Shown: positions 51,776 to 60,164 of the stretch, piece after piece
Numbering within the stretch: the first letter of the stretch is position 1
How the letters are laid out: every line of letters starts with the position of its first letter
DNA from: Paracoccus litorisediminis
GTDB lineage: Bacteria > Pseudomonadota > Alphaproteobacteria > Rhodobacterales > Rhodobacteraceae
DNA length: 64,000 bases
Direction of reading: 5' to 3'
NCBI RefSeq assembly: GCF_009711205.1
Contig: NZ_WMIG01000002.1
Location: 248,001 to 312,000, forward strand
The notes under the pieces: generated by a model
Databases searched by the model: none
What the model was told of the DNA's origin: nothing
The model's input: the letters and a program-made list of their open reading frames with translations, nothing else
Position numbers and translations under genes: made by a program

Positions 51776-51949
51776 GGCGCGGCTCCGTCGGGTTTGGCGT
51801 CCCTTAGCGCATGGCGCGGCGGAATGGTAGGGTTGTGGACCCTGGCCCCCCGAGACGCTGCGCGGATTCCCTTAAATTGCCCGCGATCCTATTGTTCTAC
51901 GCTGCCCCCTTCCTATGTTAACAGCGTAAACATCAAGGATGTGAGGCCG

Positions 51950-52261
51950 ATGGACACCCAAAGAGAAATGCTGATCGAACAGAGGGTCGCGAATGACGCG
52001 AAGTCGCCGCTGGTGGCTTACCTGCTGGCGATCCTGCTATGGGGCTTCGGTGCGCATCGCATGTATCTGGGCCGCTGGATGAGCGGGCTGGTGATGCTGG
52101 CGATGTGGGGGCTGGGCTGGCTGCTGACGCCCGTGCTGATCGGCTGGCCGCTGGTCGGGCTGGTCTGCCTGTGGGCGGTGATCGACCTGTTCCTGATCCC
52201 CGGCATGATCCAGTCCGACAAGGACGAGATGCGGCGGCGCATGGGGTCGGGCTGGGTCTGA
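51950..52261 (+). CDS. TM2-domain membrane protein (copy 1)
   Basis: The 103-residue protein has a TM2 domain: two membrane helices (about 20-48 and 55-80) joined by the typical WGFGAHRMYLGRW motif. A hydrophilic N-terminus (MLIEQRVANDAKSP) and a short charged tail (QSDKDEMRRRMGSGW) flank it. It shares MLIEQR.xN and SPxVAYLL with the TM2 gene at 54325, so the two are paralogues. TM2 proteins have no established bacterial function. It is divergent from pheT; the reading frame stays open back through pheT, but that is an antisense artefact. Confidence 0.88.
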   Translation: MDTQREMLIEQRVANDAKSPLVAYLLAILLWGFGAHRMYLGRWMSGLVMLAMWGLGWLLTPVLIGWPLVGLVCLWAVIDLFLIPGMIQSDKDEMRRRMGSGWV

Positions 52262-52326
52262 GACCTGCCGCGTCCGGCGCGGAATATCATTTGCGTTAAC
52301 GGGCCGACTGCCGGATCATCCGGTGC

Positions 52327-53100
52327 ATGTTGGTCACGTGGCAGGGCATCGTCTATGGTGTCGCCTTCATTGGCGGCACGGTGGCGATTTCGCTGATCAC
52401 CTATGCCCTGACCCGCCATTTGCTGGCACCAGGCGAGGCCCCACATCACCGCGAGATGGCTGGCTCCATCGTCGTTCGTCTGGGCGCGTTGCAGGGGCTG
52501 ATCCTGGCCTTGGTCTTTGCGCAGGAAATGGAATCCTATCAGAGGCTGGAGGGTGTGCTGTCCTCCGAGGCCAGCGCCGTCGCCGATATCTACAATGACG
52601 CCATCCGCTATGAGAGCCCGACCGCCGAGCCGGTCAGGGCGGCGATGCTGCGCTATCTGGACGTGGTGACGACGCAGGAATGGAACGAGGACGGTCCCGG
52701 CGGCCAGCTGCTGCCCGAGGGCTGGAACGCATGGGACGCGGCCTATCGCGAGGTGCTGGATCTGATCCCGCAGACACCGCGTCAGGCGGCGCTGCACAAC
52801 AACATGCTGGCGCGCATCCACGACATTGCCGATGCCCGCGATCAGCGGGATCGCAGCTGGACCCTGCCGACTTTCGCGATCTTCTGGTTCGCGGCTGTAT
52901 CGGGGATGATCCTGATCTCGGCGGGCTATTACATTTTTCCGCCCGAGCGGCAGATCATCGTGCTGCTGTCGATCTTCAGCGCCTATACTGGGATCGTGCT
53001 TTACATGATCTTTGCGTTCTCCAACCCTTATAGTCCGCCCGCCGCGATGCAGCCCGAGGCACTGGAGGAGTTGCTGTCAGATTTGCGCGCCGGAGGATGA
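52327..53100 (+). CDS. DUF4239 (bestrophin-like) membrane protein
   Basis: The 257-residue protein has four membrane helices, a pair near the N-terminus (about 7-28 and 48-66) and a pair near the C-terminus (about 178-200 and 208-232). A long soluble central segment lies between them, matching the DUF4239/bestrophin-like family. Its function is unknown; a channel role is only an analogy. It follows the first TM2 gene by 65 bases on the same strand, inside the pheT-pheS insert. A 23-bp palindromic repeat follows its stop by 4 bases. Confidence 0.82.
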   Translation: MLVTWQGIVYGVAFIGGTVAISLITYALTRHLLAPGEAPHHREMAGSIVVRLGALQGLILALVFAQEMESYQRLEGVLSSEASAVADIYNDAIRYESPTAEPVRAAMLRYLDVVTTQEWNEDGPGGQLLPEGWNAWDAAYREVLDLIPQTPRQAALHNNMLARIHDIADARDQRDRSWTLPTFAIFWFAAVSGMILISAGYYIFPPERQIIVLLSIFSAYTGIVLYMIFAFSNPYSPPAAMQPEALEELLSDLRAGG

Positions 53101-53104
53101 GCGA

Positions 53105-53127
53105 GGGTGCGCTGAAGCGCACCCTAC
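53105..53127. repeat. 23-bp palindromic direct repeat, left copy
   Basis: GGGTGCGCTGAAGCGCACCC plus TAC; the first 20 bases form a near-perfect hairpin. An identical 23-bp copy lies in the same orientation at 54214. The pair brackets the Hint-domain gene. The left copy is 4 bases after the DUF4239 stop and 10 from the Hint gene stop. Confidence 0.92.
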
Positions 53128-53137
53128 ATCGGCACGG

Positions 53138-54070
53138 TCACTGCAAGCCGCGGCCATTCTGGACATGGCGTCGGGCCAATTGGCGGCTCTGCCGACCACC
53201 AGGCAGAGTCCGGGCCGGAATCGGGGCGTGGTCCGCGGCGCGCAGTTCAGGGAACAGCGTGAAGATTTCCTCTGCTGCGGCGCGACCGACGAATTTCAGC
53301 GCCTGCGCGCCGGGATAGAGCGACTCGGTCTGGGCGCCATTCGAGATCACGACCTCATGCTGGTCGAACAGCATATGGATATATTCGACCTCGGGCACGT
53401 CATCCGCGACGGTGATACCCGGCACATCCAGCAATTGCCGAGCGGCGACCAGCACCTCATCCGCACAGAACATCCGCTGCGCGATGCGCGAGCGGACGAG
53501 CACGCGATGCTGGGGCGAAACCAGCAGGTCCGAGTTCGGCACGCCCTCGGCCAATGCTCCGGCTGCGATGCGGATCGGGCGCAGATGCGGCAAGGCTGCA
53601 AGCGCCGCAGCGCCGAGGCGGGTCGATCCGATCCAGCGCACCAGCTGCGCGCCACGATCACGGGTCAGGACGAGGTCACCGGGCGCAAGTTGTTCGATCG
53701 CGACGTCGCCCTGCGGGGTGCGGATCAATGTGCCACGGGTGAAGCAGGGCGCGCCGTCGATGACATTGCTGTTCAGGCTGAGCGTTCCGACCTCCTGCCC
53801 GTCGGCATTCAGGACGACATAGGAATAGTTCTTGTAGGCTGGATCTTCGACATCACCGATCACCTCTTGGCCCGTCAGCTGCAGCGACCAGCCCTCGGGC
53901 AGATTGACGGTCGTGGATTCGATCTCTCCGTCAAAAGGCGAGGAACTGATCTGAATTGTGCCCGAAAAATCCGGGCCGATGTTCACGATGATGGTGTCAT
54001 CCTCACCATTGCCGCCCGCGACGGCTCCGAAAGCGCCCGCTCCGGTCGCATCAACAACGAATTCTGCCAT
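53138..54070 (-). CDS. Hint-domain (hedgehog/intein-type) protein
   Basis: The 310-residue protein has an N-terminal domain without signal peptide (1-105) with beta-rich, Gly/Asp-rich sequence (TGAGAFGAVAGGNGEDDTII). A Hint_2 domain follows from about 108 to 245, starting at Cys109 in APCFTRGTLIRTPQGDVAIE and including the SPQHRVLV block-B-like motif. Hint domains can catalyse an N-S acyl shift and self-cleavage; no C-terminal His-Asn splicing pair is evident, so splicing is unlikely. It is the only minus-strand gene in the pheT-pheS insert. GGAG precedes the start. Confidence 0.88.
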   Translation of the reverse strand: MAEFVVDATGAGAFGAVAGGNGEDDTIIVNIGPDFSGTIQISSSPFDGEIESTTVNLPEGWSLQLTGQEVIGDVEDPAYKNYSYVVLNADGQEVGTLSLNSNVIDGAPCFTRGTLIRTPQGDVAIEQLAPGDLVLTRDRGAQLVRWIGSTRLGAAALAALPHLRPIRIAAGALAEGVPNSDLLVSPQHRVLVRSRIAQRMFCADEVLVAARQLLDVPGITVADDVPEVEYIHMLFDQHEVVISNGAQTESLYPGAQALKFVGRAAAEEIFTLFPELRAADHAPIPARTLPGGRQSRQLARRHVQNGRGLQ

Positions 54071-54213
54071 AATCGACTCCGGTCACCTACTGGAATGTTA
54101 CAAGACATGGCCGGGGCGGCTGTTTCGCCGATCGGAAAGCCCCTCCCCATGAGGAGGGTGGCATATCGGGGCGGGGTGACAAAGAATTTTTATGTCTGGG
54201 TGTTGAGCGGGAC

Positions 54214-54236
54214 GGGTGCGCTGAAGCGCACCCTAC
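54214..54236. repeat. 23-bp palindromic direct repeat, right copy
   Basis: Identical in sequence and orientation to 53105-53127 (starting positions 1109 bases apart). It lies in the 254-base region between the Hint gene start and the second TM2 gene. No gene is seen in that region, which otherwise should hold the divergent promoters of these two genes. Confidence 0.92.
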
Positions 54237-54324
54237 GCGTCAGAAATCACGATCCGGCGTTCACCTGATATTAAACGGTGCCGTGGCATGACTGCGAAGT
54301 ATTTCACAGCCTCAGGGGGGAGCC

Positions 54325-54651
54325 ATGAGCCTGACCGTTCAGCAACAAATGCTTATTGAGCAACGCATCACGAATGAGGCGCCGTCGCCGGTCGTGGCCT
54401 ACCTGCTGTTGATTTTCTTGGGCGGGTTCGGTGCCCATCGCTTCTATCTGGGCAAGACCGGAACCGCGATCACCATCCTGATCCTGTCGATCCTCGGCTG
54501 GCTCACGCTGGTGCTGGGCGTCGGGCTGATCCCGCTGATCGCCGTCGTCATATGGTGGGTGGTGGATATTTTCCTGATCCCTGGCATGGTCCGGGGATGC
54601 CAGGAGGTGCTGCGTCAGCGCTATTCGCTGGGCGTGCCACTGGGCCTGTGA
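54325..54651 (+). CDS. TM2-domain membrane protein (copy 2)
   Basis: The 108-residue TM2-domain protein has helices at about 24-45 and 50-82 joined around GGFGAHRFYLGKTGTA, with the conserved DIFLIPGMV at the end of the second helix. It is a paralogue of the gene at 51950: both share QQ/QRE-MLIEQR, SPxVAYLL, GFGAHR.YLG and the D.FLIPGM motif. The pair flanks the DUF4239 and Hint genes. A strong ribosome site (AGGGGGG) precedes the ATG. Function unknown. Confidence 0.9.
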   Translation: MSLTVQQQMLIEQRITNEAPSPVVAYLLLIFLGGFGAHRFYLGKTGTAITILILSILGWLTLVLGVGLIPLIAVVIWWVVDIFLIPGMVRGCQEVLRQRYSLGVPLGL

Positions 54652-54697
54652 CCGCCGCGCCCATGAAAAGCGCGGCGGGATGATGAGATTGGCGCGT

Positions 54698-55780
54698 TTA
54701 GCGCGACAACCCGCCCGCCACACTGGGCACATCACCGGCAGCAAAGCCGTAATGGCGCAGCCAGCGCAGATCGGATTCGAAGAAGGCCCGCAGGTCGGGG
54801 ATGCCGTATTTCAGCATGGCGATGCGGTCGATGCCCATGCCAAAGGCAAAGCCCTGCCATTCGTTCGGATCGACGCCAGCGGCGGCCAGAACCTTGGGGT
54901 GAACCATGCCGGAACCGAGGATCTCAAGCCAGGAATTGCCCTGCCCGATGGTCAGCTTGCCGCCCTCCCAGGAGCAGCGGATATCGACCTCGGCCGAGGG
55001 TTCGGTGAAGGGGAAATGGCTGGCGCGGAAGCGCAGCTCGACATTGTCGACCTCGAAGAAGGCGCGGCAGAACTCTTCCAGCGTCCATTTCAGGTTCGCC
55101 ATCGAGATGTCCTTGCCAAGGGCAAGACCCTCGACCTGATGGAACATCGGCGAATGGGTCTGGTCCATGTCCATCCGGTAGACGCGGCCCGGCGCGATCA
55201 CGCGGATCGGGGCGCCCGTCGCCTGCATGGCGCGGATCTGCACCGGCGAAGTATGGGTGCGCAGGACATGCGGGGGACGCGGGTCATCCTCGGCGCGGGC
55301 CATGAAGAAAGTGTCATGTTCCTGCCGGGCGGGGTGCTCGGGCGGGATGTTCAGCGCGTCGAAGTTGAACCAGTCGGATTCGATCTGCGGCCCTTCGGCG
55401 ACGCGGAAGCCCATATCGGCAAAGATCGCGGTGACTTCCTCGGTGACCTGGCTGACCGGGTGGATGGTCCCCTGCCCGCGCGGACGGCCCGGAAGGGTCA
55501 CGTCCAGCCATTCCTCTTTCAGGCGCGCGTCCAGTGCCGCGTCCTCCATGCCCTGCTTGCGGGCGCGGAGCGCGGAGTCGATCTCGTCCTTCAGGCGGTT
55601 CAGGTCGGCGCCACGGGTCTGGCGCTCTTCCGGGGTCATGCGCCCCAGTTCCTTCATCATGCCGCTGATCTCGCCCTTCTTGCCAAGGGCGCCAAGGCGC
55701 ACCTGTTCCAGTGCATCGGCATCGGCGGCGGTCGAGATGCGGTCGAGATAGGACTGGCGAAGGGTGATCAGATCGGACAT
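54698..55780 (-). CDS. pheS: Phenylalanyl-tRNA synthetase alpha subunit
   Basis: The 360-residue class II synthetase subunit has an N-terminal coiled coil (about 1-90). Motif 2 lies around [20 protein letters not shown], followed by HQVEGL. Motif 3 is [10 protein letters not shown] near the C-terminus. It binds phenylalanine and ATP. The start at 55780 (MSDLITLRQ) replaces a longer ORF start at 55969 that runs into the arsC-like gene. It lies 2.9 kb upstream of pheT on the same strand with four intervening genes. Confidence 0.96.
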   Translation of the reverse strand: MSDLITLRQSYLDRISTAADADALEQVRLGALGKKGEISGMMKELGRMTPEERQTRGADLNRLKDEIDSALRARKQGMEDAALDARLKEEWLDVTLPGRPRGQGTIHPVSQVTEEVTAIFADMGFRVAEGPQIESDWFNFDALNIPPEHPARQEHDTFFMARAEDDPRPPHVLRTHTSPVQIRAMQATGAPIRVIAPGRVYRMDMDQTHSPMFHQVEGLALGKDISMANLKWTLEEFCRAFFEVDNVELRFRASHFPFTEPSAEVDIRCSWEGGKLTIGQGNSWLEILGSGMVHPKVLAAAGVDPNEWQGFAFGMGIDRIAMLKYGIPDLRAFFESDLRWLRHYGFAAGDVPSVAGGLSR

Positions 55781-55847
55781 GGCGGCTTTCCTTGCGGTTC
55801 CCGCGCGCCTTATCACGCACGGGCGGAATGCGAAAGTGTGCGGGGGG

Positions 55848-56186
55848 TCAGTAGGTCTGGGCGACCAGATCAACGGGACGGCAAAGACGCGTGGCGCTGG
55901 GTCCGGCGACGATGGGACGCTCAACCAGCGCAGGGTTCTGCACCATGTGGTCAAGGATTGTCGCATCATCCGCGCCGACCAGCCCGCGCTCGGCGGCGTC
56001 GGTGCCCTTGACGCGCAGAGCCTGCGCGGGGGTCAGGCTGGCGGCCTTGAGCAGATCCGCCAAAACCTCGCGGTCCCAGCCCTGCTTGATATAGTCGATG
56101 ACACGCGGCTCATGCCCGGCATCGCGGATCATCTGCAGCACCTTGCGCGAGGTGCTGCAGTTCGGCTTGTGGTAGATGGTGATCAC
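55848..56186 (-). CDS. arsC: ArsC-family arsenate reductase-like protein
   Basis: The 112-residue glutaredoxin-dependent ArsC-like protein has the catalytic Cys10 in [13 protein letters not shown] and the C-terminal [16 protein letters not shown] signature with the arginines that bind the oxyanion. It reduces arsenate to arsenite, or serves another thiol-oxidoreductase role as in Spx/ArsC relatives. The start is GTG at 56186, 3 bases past the AGCS symporter stop. No arsB or arsR is nearby, so the arsenic role is not supported by context. Confidence 0.88.
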   Translation of the reverse strand: MITIYHKPNCSTSRKVLQMIRDAGHEPRVIDYIKQGWDREVLADLLKAASLTPAQALRVKGTDAAERGLVGADDATILDHMVQNPALVERPIVAGPSATRLCRPVDLVAQTY

Positions 56187-56189
56187 GTC

Positions 56190-57599
56190 TTACTTCCAGA
56201 TCAAGGGATTCACGCCCGGCGCGATTTCGGGATGGTCGCTGACACGGAAGGTCGGGTCGCGGCCCGCGGCGCGCTGGTTCAGATAGTCGCGGGTGACATA
56301 GGTGATCGTTCCCGACAGCGCAACGATGGCGAACAGGTTGATTGTCGCCATCAGCCCCATCGAGGCATCGGCAAAGTCAAAGACCGTCTGCACCTTCTGG
56401 ATTGCGCCCCAGATCACCATGGCAATGACCGCGACGCGCAGGACGACGACTCCGGTCATGTGGTTATGGCCAAGAAAGACCATCGCGTTCTCGGCATAGG
56501 CGTAGTTGCCGATGATCGAGGTGAAGGCGAAGAAGAAGATCGCCACCGCCACGAAAGTCTGGCCGAAGCCGCCGAAATGCTCGGTCAATGCTGCCTGAGT
56601 CAGCGCCACGCCCGTCAGTTCTGCCGAAGGGACTGCACCCGACAGCAGGATCATCACCGCCGTGGCCGAACAGACCATCAGCGTGTCGATGAAAACGCCA
56701 AGCGCCTGCACGAAGCCCTGACTTGACGGGTGGTGCGGGACAGGAACCGCAACCGCGGCAATGTTCGGGGCCGAGCCCATGCCCGCCTCGTTCGAGAAAA
56801 GGCCGCGTTTGACCCCGTTCATCATGGCCGCCGCGATGCCGCCTGCGGCACCGCCCACCGCCTCTTGCCAGCCAAAGGCCGAGGCGATGATATGGCCAAA
56901 GACGCCGGGAACCTCGGTGATATTGGCGATCATCACCCATGCTGCCGCCAGCAGATAGGCCCCCGCCATGAATGGCACCATGAACTCGGCCACCCGTGCG
57001 ATCTGCGGAATGCCGCCAAAGATGATCAGCGCCGACAGCACCGCGACCGCGATGCCGACCACCGCCTTGTTAAGGCCGAAAGCCCCCGAGGCAGCCTCGG
57101 CGATCGAGTTCGATTGCACGGCGTTGAAGATCAGCCCGAAGGTGACGATGAGCGTCACCGCGAAAATCGCCGCAAGCCACCCCTGCCCCAGTCCCTTCTT
57201 GATGTAAAAGGCCGGACCACCGCGATACATGCCGCCCGGCCCGTGTTCCTTGTAAAGCTGCGCCAATGTGGATTCGGCATAGGCCGTGGCCATGCCGACC
57301 AGCGCGACCATCCACATCCAGAATATCGCCCCCGGCCCGCCCAGCGTGATCGCCACCGCCACACCCGCGATATTGCCGGTACCGACGCGACTGGCGAGAC
57401 TGACCGTCAACGCCTGAAAGGGCGAGATCCCGTCCTTGTCCGTCGCACGTGATCCCAGCACGCAGCGAAACATTTCCCCGAAATGCAGGATCTGGATGAA
57501 GCCGAGGCGGATGGTGAAATAGATACCGACCGCCAGCAGGCCGTAAATCAGAACATATCCCCAGAAAATCGTATTCAGGAAGTCAATGATCGCTGTCAT
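56190..57599 (-). CDS. Alanine/glycine:cation symporter (AGCS)
   Basis: The 469-residue protein has about eleven membrane helices and the AGCS signatures FQALTVSLASRVGTGNIAGV, GPGAIFWMWMVALVGMATAY and MNGVKRGLFSNEAGMGSAPN. It imports alanine or glycine with Na+ (or H+). The start at 57599 is chosen over 57638. A 6-bp-arm inverted repeat, GTCACA and TGTGAC around ten bases (57612-57633), lies just upstream and could be an operator or a leader hairpin. It is co-directional with the arsC-like gene downstream. Confidence 0.93.
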   Translation of the reverse strand: MTAIIDFLNTIFWGYVLIYGLLAVGIYFTIRLGFIQILHFGEMFRCVLGSRATDKDGISPFQALTVSLASRVGTGNIAGVAVAITLGGPGAIFWMWMVALVGMATAYAESTLAQLYKEHGPGGMYRGGPAFYIKKGLGQGWLAAIFAVTLIVTFGLIFNAVQSNSIAEAASGAFGLNKAVVGIAVAVLSALIIFGGIPQIARVAEFMVPFMAGAYLLAAAWVMIANITEVPGVFGHIIASAFGWQEAVGGAAGGIAAAMMNGVKRGLFSNEAGMGSAPNIAAVAVPVPHHPSSQGFVQALGVFIDTLMVCSATAVMILLSGAVPSAELTGVALTQAALTEHFGGFGQTFVAVAIFFFAFTSIIGNYAYAENAMVFLGHNHMTGVVVLRVAVIAMVIWGAIQKVQTVFDFADASMGLMATINLFAIVALSGTITYVTRDYLNQRAAGRDPTFRVSDHPEIAPGVNPLIWK

Positions 57600-57657
57600 G
57601 AGCTTGCTCCTGTCACATGCCCGCGAGTGTGACCCCATCGCGTAAGCCGCGCAAGAA

Positions 57658-59028
57658 TTAGCGTAATTTCACCGTCAGCCAGACTCCACCCTGCGGTCGC
57701 AGGGTCAGGATCATCCGCGGCTCTGGCTGGCGCTCGGTGAGTTCAAACCGCAGGCGGGCCAGCAAGGTGGCAAGGATGATCACCGCCTCCTGAATGGCAA
57801 AGCTTGCCCCGATGCAGATGCGGGGACCGGCGCCAAAGGGCAGAAAGGCAAAGCGGTCGCGGGTGACGCCGGGCGCAAAGCGGTCGGGGTCGAAGCGGTC
57901 GGGATCGTTCCAAAGCAGGTGATGGCGGTGCAGCGCATAGATGGGCAGCATGATCGTCTCGCCGGGATGGACCTCGCGCCCGCCCAAGCGGTCATGGATC
58001 AGCGAGGTCCGCGACAGGAAGGCGGCGGGCGGATACATCCGCAGGGATTCGTCGATGATCTGGCGGATATAGGTCAGCTGCGCCACATCCTGCGCGGTGG
58101 CGGCGCGTGCGCCCAGGACCGTGCGGGCCTCGATGGCCGCACGGTCCTGCACCTGCGGATCGAAGGCCAACAGATACAGCGCCCAGGCCAGCGTCAGGGC
58201 CGTGGTTTCATGCCCGGCGACGATGAAGGTCAGCAGGTTGTCGCGCAGTTCGGGGATGGACATGGCGCGGTGCGTCTCGGGGTCCTCGCCCGCCCGCAGC
58301 AAGTCCAGCAGATCGGGCACCTCGCGCGGACCGGACCGCGCCCGCGCCCGGATCGCGTCATCGGCCACCTGCTTCATCCGCTTCAGGTCATTGCCGGACC
58401 GCAGCCGTCCCGGCCGCGGCACCCAGCCCGGCAAGCCGATGATATCCAGAATCGAGAGCCGCGCCGCGCCCGCGATATAACTATCGATCGCCTGATGCAC
58501 CGCGTCGCGCTGAAACCCCTCATCGCCCGAGAAGGTCACGTCCGAGATCACTTCGAAGGTCGCGGCCACGGTTTCGGCAAAGATGTCGACCGGACCGCTG
58601 GCAGCGGCAAGGCGGCGGGCGCTGGCCTCGGCAGCGGCGGTCATTACCGGGGTCAGGGCCTCGATATGGCGCTGTGCAAAGGCGGGCGCGGCGGCGCGGC
58701 GCTGCCAGCGCCAATGCGCGCCCTCGGCCACGAACAGCGACTGGCCAATGGCGGGTTCCAGAAGCGATTTCGTGATGACCGATTTCGGGTAATCCTCGAC
58801 CCGGTCCTTCAGCACGATGCGCAGGGCGCCGGGGTCCATGACCATGTGCCAGCGCTTGCCCGTCCGCCCCGAGACCATGGGCTGTCGCGTTGCGATTTCG
58901 GGAATCAGTTCAAGGACATTGCGCCGCGCCGTCAGCGCCGAGCCGATGATCCCCAAGGGCCTGCGACCCAGCGCCACGCGCGCGGGATAATGGGATCTCA
59001 GAGGGTGGGGTGCGGCGAGATCATGCAT
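57658..59028 (-). CDS. Cytochrome P450
   Basis: The 456-residue P450 has the I-helix oxygen-activation motif AGHETTALT, the ExxR motif ESLR, and the heme-binding loop FLPFGAGPRICIGASFA with axial Cys405. It is soluble, with no membrane anchor, and no adjacent ferredoxin or reductase is seen. Substrate is unknown; the sequence resembles fatty-acid or CYP102/CYP138-like groups only loosely. The ATG at 59028 lies 6 bases from the rplT terminator hairpin, so the transcript either reads through it or begins within it. A longer start at 59067 would encode the terminator stem. Confidence 0.92.
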   Translation of the reverse strand: MHDLAAPHPLRSHYPARVALGRRPLGIIGSALTARRNVLELIPEIATRQPMVSGRTGKRWHMVMDPGALRIVLKDRVEDYPKSVITKSLLEPAIGQSLFVAEGAHWRWQRRAAAPAFAQRHIEALTPVMTAAAEASARRLAAASGPVDIFAETVAATFEVISDVTFSGDEGFQRDAVHQAIDSYIAGAARLSILDIIGLPGWVPRPGRLRSGNDLKRMKQVADDAIRARARSGPREVPDLLDLLRAGEDPETHRAMSIPELRDNLLTFIVAGHETTALTLAWALYLLAFDPQVQDRAAIEARTVLGARAATAQDVAQLTYIRQIIDESLRMYPPAAFLSRTSLIHDRLGGREVHPGETIMLPIYALHRHHLLWNDPDRFDPDRFAPGVTRDRFAFLPFGAGPRICIGASFAIQEAVIILATLLARLRFELTERQPEPRMILTLRPQGGVWLTVKLR

Positions 59029-59033
59029 GCAAC

Positions 59034-59058
59034 GAAAAACCCGCGCCGGGGGCGCGGG
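59034..59058 (-). terminator. Terminator of rpmI-rplT
   Basis: CCCGCGCC-CCC-GGCGCGGG followed by TTTTT on the minus strand, 35 bases after the rplT stop. The P450 start codon follows the T-run by 5 bases. Confidence 0.88.
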
Positions 59059-59093
59059 TTTCATCACGTTTCGCCTTTTTCAGACGATGACGA

Positions 59094-59453
59094 TCAGGCG
59101 GCAGCCTTGGCTTGTGCAACAACCGCGGCGAAAGCCTCGGGCTCATGCACAGCCAGGTCGGCCAGAACCTTGCGGTCCACTTCGATGCCGGCTTTGGCCA
59201 GCGCCGCGATGAAGCGCGAATAGGTCATTTCCGCATCGACCAGACGGACGGCTGCGTTGATCCGCTGGATCCACAGGGCGCGGAAGTTGCGCTTGCGGTT
59301 CTTGCGGTCGCGGGTGGCGTACTGGTTCGCCTTGTCGACAGCCTGGGTGGCGGTACGGAAGTTGCGCGAACGGTTGCCGTAATAGCCTTTCGCCGCGTCA
59401 AGAACCTTCTTGTGGCGGGCGTGGGTGACTTTACCCGATTTGACTCGTGCCAT
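59094..59453 (-). CDS. rplT: 50S ribosomal protein L20
   Basis: The 119-residue protein is a full-length L20: a basic N-terminal arm ([18 protein letters not shown]), then [20 protein letters not shown] and a globular C-terminal domain ([13 protein letters not shown]). It binds 23S rRNA early in large-subunit assembly. It follows rpmI by 12 bases. infC, often first in this operon, is not present, so rpmI-rplT form a two-gene unit. Mildly extended Ala-rich C-terminus. Confidence 0.97.
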   Translation of the reverse strand: MARVKSGKVTHARHKKVLDAAKGYYGNRSRNFRTATQAVDKANQYATRDRKNRKRNFRALWIQRINAAVRLVDAEMTYSRFIAALAKAGIEVDRKVLADLAVHEPEAFAAVVAQAKAAA

Positions 59454-59465
59454 GTCCGGTTCTCC

Positions 59466-59666
59466 TTAGCGGTTGTAGGGCATGTATTTCTTGACGATCT
59501 TCGCGTCCGCATCGGACAGGATCATGGTCCCGGTCACATCGCGGATGAATTTCGTCGAGCGCTTGATCATGCCGTGGCGCTTGCCAGCCGGGCCAGCTTT
59601 CACTTTGCCCGAGGCCGTCATCGAGAACCGCTTTTTGGCGGCCGATTTGGTCTTCATCTTCGGCAT
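59466..59666 (-). CDS. rpmI: 50S ribosomal protein L35
   Basis: The 66-residue basic protein is L35: [20 protein letters not shown], then the [18 protein letters not shown] segment. The start at 59666 has AAGGAGAG just upstream and fits the family length (64-66 residues). It heads rpmI-rplT. About 108 bases separate it from the Ala/Pro-rich membrane protein upstream. Autoregulation by L20 binding to the leader is known in other bacteria, but I cannot identify such a structure here. Confidence 0.96.
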   Translation of the reverse strand: MPKMKTKSAAKKRFSMTASGKVKAGPAGKRHGMIKRSTKFIRDVTGTMILSDADAKIVKKYMPYNR

Positions 59667-59774
59667 TTTACTCTCCTTGCGGTCAGAGTGAACGCACGAC
59701 TCGGCAATGCCATATTGGCCGGCCGTGCGGGTGGAAGCGCGCCCTATACGGGGGCGCCAGCGAAAAGGCAAGCC

Positions 59775-60125
59775 CTATTGGGCAGGAGTTGCAGCCGGGG
59801 CCGCAGGATTGGCCGGGGTTTCCGCCGCAGGGGCCGGAGCCTCCGTGACCGGGGCCGCAGCTTCCCGGGCAGCGGCAGGCGCCGCAGCTTCCGGAGCCGG
59901 CGGCGCGACATTGCCGCTGGTCACGCGCGACCACGACTGCGCCACGCTGTTCAGGCTAAGCGGACGGTCATCAAGGACATTGACCCCCAGCAGGACCAGC
60001 AGCCCCAGAACCAGTGCAATCGCCGCCCCACGCGGGGCCTGCGTGCGGGCCAGCGACAGGATCGCCAGCAGCACCGACAGGGCACAAAGGGCGACGCCCG
60101 CAAGCAACAGAATATCGATCATCAT
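59775..60125 (-). CDS. Membrane protein with Ala/Pro-rich tail
   Basis: I cannot assign this 116-residue protein. Two hydrophobic helices (about 4-26 and 33-50) are followed by a linker and a low-complexity Ala/Pro/Glu tail (about 75-116, PAPEAAAPAAAREAAAPVTE and similar). It is probably an inner-membrane protein with a flexible periplasmic tail. The start could be either of two adjacent ATGs (60125 or 60122). It follows pyk by 39 bases on the same strand and is probably co-transcribed. Confidence 0.7.
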   Translation of the reverse strand: MMIDILLLAGVALCALSVLLAILSLARTQAPRGAAIALVLGLLVLLGVNVLDDRPLSLNSVAQSWSRVTSGNVAPPAPEAAAPAAAREAAAPVTEAPAPAAETPANPAAPAATPAQ

Positions 60126-60164
60126 GCGGTCCCTTGCGCTGGCAGATCCGATTGAAACAAAGGC

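Noticed and set aside
49487..51949. Long plus-strand frame opposite pheT continuing into the first TM2 gene
   Set aside because: The part before 51950 mirrors pheT and has no domain. Only the final 103 codons show a real protein with its own ribosome site.
53105..54236. CRISPR-like or insertion-sequence reading of the 23-bp repeats
   Set aside because: Only two copies 1.1 kb apart, no spacer array, no transposase and no terminal inverted repeats around the block.
55848..56186. Arsenic-resistance operon
   Set aside because: Only an ArsC-like gene is present. Its operon partner is an amino-acid symporter, and no arsR, arsB or arsH is seen.
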